From the NCBI GenBank assembly GCA_014804085.1, contig JAAVAM010000049.1:59808-68062 (forward strand): a stretch of 8,255 nt of DNA. Reading direction: 5' to 3'. Positions 5,900 to 8,255 of this stretch are shown in pieces. The translations under genes were made by a program, and so were the position numbers. The notes under the pieces were generated by a model. It had not been told where the DNA came from. It ran no database searches and saw only the letters and a program-made list of their open reading frames with translations. Each line of letters begins with the position of its first letter. Within the stretch, counting starts at the first letter, position 1. This DNA comes from Treponema sp. (lineage in GTDB: Bacteria > Spirochaetota > Spirochaetia > Treponematales > Treponemataceae).

Positions 5900-5927
5900 A
5901 CACCCGTCTTTGTGGCGGGTGTTTTTT
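5900..5927 (+). terminator. Intrinsic terminator of the ABC ATPase gene
   Basis: ACACCCGTC (5900-5908) pairs with GGCGGGTGT (5914-5922), including one T-G pair, around a 5-nt loop, followed by six T (5922-5927). Confidence 0.92.
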
Positions 5928-6034
5928 ATGGTGCTTGATGCGCCTTTCTGGTTGGACAGGTTGGCTTCAAAATTCGATTTCCGTTCTGTAATGCGTGGCA
6001 TAGCACTCTCCTGTCAAAAGCAAAGGTTTTCCTC
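5928..6034. other. Non-coding spacer with no gene recognised
   Basis: No coding sequence with a start signal or a recognisable product is seen on either strand. Only weak long-range inverted repeats are visible: GACAGG (5955-5960) with CCTGTC (6010-6015), and GTGCT (5931-5935) with AGCAC (6002-6006). They could nest into one large fold, but the pairing is too sparse to call a structured RNA. Confidence 0.4.
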
Positions 6035-6083
6035 TATCAGGGAGTGTGTGTCGCTTAAACTCCTTGATATGGTAGTCGTATCA
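6035..6083. promoter_or_regulatory. Inverted repeats upstream of the HTH gene, candidate operator
   Basis: TATCAGGGAGT (6035-6045) pairs with ACTCCTTGATA (6059-6069), an 11-bp stem with one G-T pair and a 13-nt loop. TGATA (6065-6069) also faces TATCA at 6079-6083, so the half-site occurs three times in alternating orientation. No T-run follows, so it is not a terminator. Its place before an Xre-type regulator suggests an operator for autoregulation; this is an inference. No clear sigma-70 promoter was found for the gene: only weak boxes such as TTAAAC (6055-6060) with TATCAT (6079-6084). Confidence 0.45.
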
Positions 6084-6107
6084 TAACACAACTAGATTAA
6101 GAAGTAA

Positions 6108-6126
6108 ATGCATATTTTCAATGCAT
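6108..6126. promoter_or_regulatory. ATGCAT inverted repeat just before the HTH gene
   Basis: ATGCAT (6108-6113) is repeated at 6121-6126 with 7 bases between; the hexamer is its own complement, so the pair is both a direct and an inverted repeat. Its centre lies about 29 bases before the ATG at 6146, in the probable leader or start region. It could be a binding site for the regulator or a small hairpin. Confidence 0.4.
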
Positions 6127-6145
6127 GATGTAGTAGTGTAGGAAT

Positions 6146-6484
6146 ATGAATTTCAACACGCGCTTAAAAGAGGAGATTGAGTTTGCTGACGTGCGGTACA
6201 AGGACTTAGCCGAAAAATCGGGCGTAGCGGAGCGCGCGTTGTACAATTATGTGGCGACCAAAAATCCGTCCATGCCGCCTGCCGATGTTGCGGTGAAGAT
6301 TGCCCATGCGCTGGGGCTTTCGGTGGAATACCTTGTTACGGGGGAAACGGCGGCAGTGCAAGCACCGCAGGTTGACGCGCACAAATTCCATAAATATGCG
6401 TCCCTGCTCGACAAAATCGATTCGCTTTCCGAGCGGCAGAAACATTTGGTGCAGGCGATTGTCGCTGAATTCAGCACGTATTGA
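6146..6484 (+). CDS. Small Xre-family helix-turn-helix regulator
   Basis: A 112-residue cytoplasmic DNA-binding protein. Residues 1-67 form a Cro/C1-type HTH: MNFNTRLKEEIEF, then helix 2 (KDLAEKSGV), recognition helix (ERALYNYVA), and the PPADVAVKIAHALGLSVEYLVTGE ending typical of short treponemal regulators. The C-terminal 40 residues are predicted helical (LLDKIDSLSERQKHLVQAIVAEF), probably for dimerisation. The start at 6146 gives the expected N-terminus, but the only Shine-Dalgarno-like sequence (AGGA, 6140-6143) is just 2 bases from the ATG, so translation may be weak. The target is unknown. The palindromes at 6035-6126 are candidate sites for self-regulation. It could be a cellular regulator or a relic of a mobile element; no phage or toxin gene is adjacent. 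Confidence 0.85.
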   Translation: MNFNTRLKEEIEFADVRYKDLAEKSGVAERALYNYVATKNPSMPPADVAVKIAHALGLSVEYLVTGETAAVQAPQVDAHKFHKYASLLDKIDSLSERQKHLVQAIVAEFSTY

Positions 6485-6509
6485 AGAAGCCGCCCGTTTT
6501 GGGTAGAAT
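6481..6509 (+). promoter_or_regulatory. Probable promoter of the RNB ribonuclease gene, overlapping the HTH stop codon
   Basis: TTGAAG (6481-6486), which contains the TGA stop of the upstream gene, and TAGAAT (6504-6509) are separated by 17 bp. Transcription would start near 6516, leaving a leader of about 10 nt before the ATG at 6526. The ribonuclease could also be co-transcribed with the regulator, since no terminator separates them. Confidence 0.5.
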
Positions 6510-6525
6510 GAGGCACGGTGGGGCT

Positions 6526-8255
6526 ATGAAAAAGAATTCCGTTGTCATCTATAAAAATCTTCCTGCGATCGTGACCGACCGTGTGGACGGCGACAAATGG
6601 CTGGTGTCCTGGTGCGCACGCCGCGCGACGGACACGGGGAAAAAGGCCGTGTATGCCGAGCAGAAAGTGCGCGAAAAAGACGTGCTCCTGCTCTGCGAGG
6701 ACGCTTCGGCGGGCATTGATGCCGTCCTTGCGTTTGCCGACGAGGCGGTTGCGGACGGGAGCGCGGTGCGGCGGCAGGTGGCGGAGGCGTATGAGCTTCT
6801 GGCGGGCGATGACGAGACGGCGGCAAGCCCCATTACGTTTGCCGACCTTGCCGCGCTTGCCTGTGGTGAACTGCGGGCGGACGAGGCTTGGGGAATCTAT
6901 GCGGCGGTCAAGGCGAGCCTTGCGTTTGAGGAGCAGGTACGCGACGGTGTGATCAGCTTTGTTCCCCGGAGTGCCGGTGCGGTTGCCGCGCTTCAGGCTC
7001 GGCAGCAGGAAAAAGAGCTGGCAGGGGCAGTCCGCGCGGCGTTCATAACGCGGCTCAAAAGCGGGACGCTGCTGCCAGACGACGCAAAATATATGGGCGA
7101 CGTGGAATCGCTCGCGCTCGGTCAGACGGAAAAGAGCCGCACGATGCACGACGCGCACCTGAAAGAGACACCCGACCGCGCCCACAAACTGCTGCTTGAC
7201 ACGGGTGTGTGGGACATGACGCGCAATCCGTATCCGTTGCGCTGGGGGCTGAGTACGAGGAGCGCGCGCGAGGGACTTGCCGCACCGCCCGCCGAGGATC
7301 GCTTTGGGGTACCCGGCGTGTCGTATGCGATAGACAGTAGTTGGTCGCACGACCCCGACGACGCGATTGCCTTTGACGGGGAATGCCTGTGGGTGCATAT
7401 CGCCGATCCGGCAAGCACCGTTTTTCCCGACGACCCGATTGACAGAGCCGCCCGTGCGCGGGGCGCGACGCTCTATATCCCTGAGGGCGCGAGCCGTATG
7501 CTGAGCGAGGACAGCCTTGCCGACTACGCGCTCGGCCTTGCGCCGAAAAGCCGTGCGCTTAGCTTTAAAATCACGTTTGACGAGCGCGGCGACGTTGCCG
7601 ACTGTGCCGTGTTGCGCACGGTCGTGACGGTGGAGCGGCTCACCTATGAGCAGGCGGATGCGCGGCAGGACGAGCCGGGACTCGCGCCGCTGTTCGCGCT
7701 TGCCGCGCGCAATGCCGAACGCCGCAAGCAGGCGGGCGCAGTGCAGATTTCCCTGCCGGAAGTGCATATCACCGTGGACGCGGAGACAAAGCGGGTGTCG
7801 ATTGAGCCGCGCACGGAGACGCGTTCTGCTGAAGTGGTGCGCGAGGCGATGGTGCTGGCTGGCGAGGGCGCGGCGCGGTTTGCGTTCAAGAACAATATTC
7901 CGTTTCCATTCGTCAGCCAGGAAGCACCCGATATTCCTCAGGACATTCCCGACGGCTACGCGGGGCAGTTCCGCCTGCGCAAATGTATGCGCAAGCGCAC
8001 GGTCTCGCTCACGCCCAGCCAGCATGCGGGCTTGGGCGTGGGAATGTACAGTCAGGTGACCAGCCCGCTGCGCCGGTACGGTGACCTAATCAGCCACGAG
8101 CAGCTGCGGGCGTTCCTGTGCGGGCGGGAACTCATTGACAAAGCGACGATGCTCCTGCGCATGAGCGAGGGTGATGCCGCCGCCATTGCCACGCACAAAG
8201 CCGAACGCCAGAGCAATATGCACTGGACGCTCGTCTATCTTTTGCAAAATCCCGG
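6526..8255 (+). CDS. RNB-domain exoribonuclease (RNase II/R family), 3' partial
   Basis: The first 576 codons of a 3'-to-5' exoribonuclease; the frame is open to the right edge. RNase II/R enzymes degrade single-stranded RNA to nucleoside monophosphates in the cytoplasm. The catalytic core starts near residue 265: AIDSSWSHDPDDAIAF has Asp270, Asp276, Asp278 and Asp279, the same spacing as the four metal-binding Asp of E. coli RNase II (201, 207, 209, 210). LWVHIADPA, ARARGATLYIP, a LAPKSRALSF stretch and TSPLRRYGDLISHEQL follow; Arg516 in the last matches the catalytic Arg500. The N-terminal 260 residues contain a small basic region and an Ala/Glu-rich helical region and do not look like a textbook pair of cold-shock domains. 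The ATG at 6526 follows a purine-rich GGTGGGG very closely; the preceding GAGG (6510-6513) is a little far. A C-terminal S1 domain, if present, lies outside the window. Confidence 0.88.
   Translation, partial: MKKNSVVIYKNLPAIVTDRVDGDKWLVSWCARRATDTGKKAVYAEQKVREKDVLLLCEDASAGIDAVLAFADEAVADGSAVRRQVAEAYELLAGDDETAASPITFADLAALACGELRADEAWGIYAAVKASLAFEEQVRDGVISFVPRSAGAVAALQARQQEKELAGAVRAAFITRLKSGTLLPDDAKYMGDVESLALGQTEKSRTMHDAHLKETPDRAHKLLLDTGVWDMTRNPYPLRWGLSTRSAREGLAAPPAEDRFGVPGVSYAIDSSWSHDPDDAIAFDGECLWVHIADPASTVFPDDPIDRAARARGATLYIPEGASRMLSEDSLADYALGLAPKSRALSFKITFDERGDVADCAVLRTVVTVERLTYEQADARQDEPGLAPLFALAARNAERRKQAGAVQISLPEVHITVDAETKRVSIEPRTETRSAEVVREAMVLAGEGAARFAFKNNIPFPFVSQEAPDIPQDIPDGYAGQFRLRKCMRKRTVSLTPSQHAGLGVGMYSQVTSPLRRYGDLISHEQLRAFLCGRELIDKATMLLRMSEGDAAAIATHKAERQSNMHWTLVYLLQNP

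Noticed and set aside
5333..6001. 222-codon minus-strand ORF reaching into the spacer after the ATPase
   Set aside because: Most of it is antisense to the ATPase, and the non-overlapping part crosses the terminator and hairpins; no translation signal was seen.
5928..6034. Riboswitch or other structured RNA
   Set aside because: Only scattered 5-6 bp pairings over long distances were found, with no known riboswitch motif.
6247..8025. 592-codon minus-strand ORF opposite the regulator and the ribonuclease
   Set aside because: It is a shadow frame spanning two + strand genes and their gap, with no homology signal; the RNB motifs on the + strand are decisive.

Overview
The window looks like an ordinary stretch of a GC-rich spirochaete chromosome, most likely Treponema or a close relative. 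The points behind this are a short Xre-type regulator of a kind common in treponemes, a lone MalK/UgpC-type ATPase with no permease genes beside it, an EF-G paralogue whose domain IV resembles the EF-G2 (ribosome recycling) branch known from spirochaetes and mitochondria, and a tRNA gene without an encoded CCA end. The genus is an inference from remembered family features, not from a database search.

Layout, with all genes on the + strand: (1) the C-terminal part of a CstA-family transporter (2-868), closed by a strong intrinsic terminator (887-927); (2) an intergenic array of about six 41-bp hairpin-forming repeats (952-1193); (3) a canonical promoter and an EF-G gene (1264-3315); (4) a tRNA-Leu(GAG) gene with its own promoter and terminator (3320-3473); (5) a second, unrelated array of 48-bp repeats (3493-3681); (6) a DUF554 membrane protein (3774-4601) whose soluble loop carries an in-frame 84-bp palindromic insertion; (7) a UgpC/MalK-type ABC ATPase (4671-5813) with a strong promoter and Shine-Dalgarno, followed by three consecutive hairpins, the last a terminator; (8) a lower-GC intergenic region with inverted repeats (5928-6145); (9) a small helix-turn-helix regulator (6146-6484); (10) an RNB-domain (RNase II/R type) exoribonuclease running off the right edge (6526 onward).

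The genes do not form one pathway. Most have their own promoter: EF-G, the tRNA, DUF554, the ATPase and probably the ribonuclease. EF-G, tRNA-Leu and the RNase belong to translation and RNA turnover. CstA and UgpC belong to nutrient uptake. The unusual content is the palindromic DNA: three different hairpin-rich repeat families in 8 kb, two as tandem arrays directly downstream of intrinsic terminators and one inserted inside a coding sequence. No defence system, CRISPR array, transposase or phage gene was seen.
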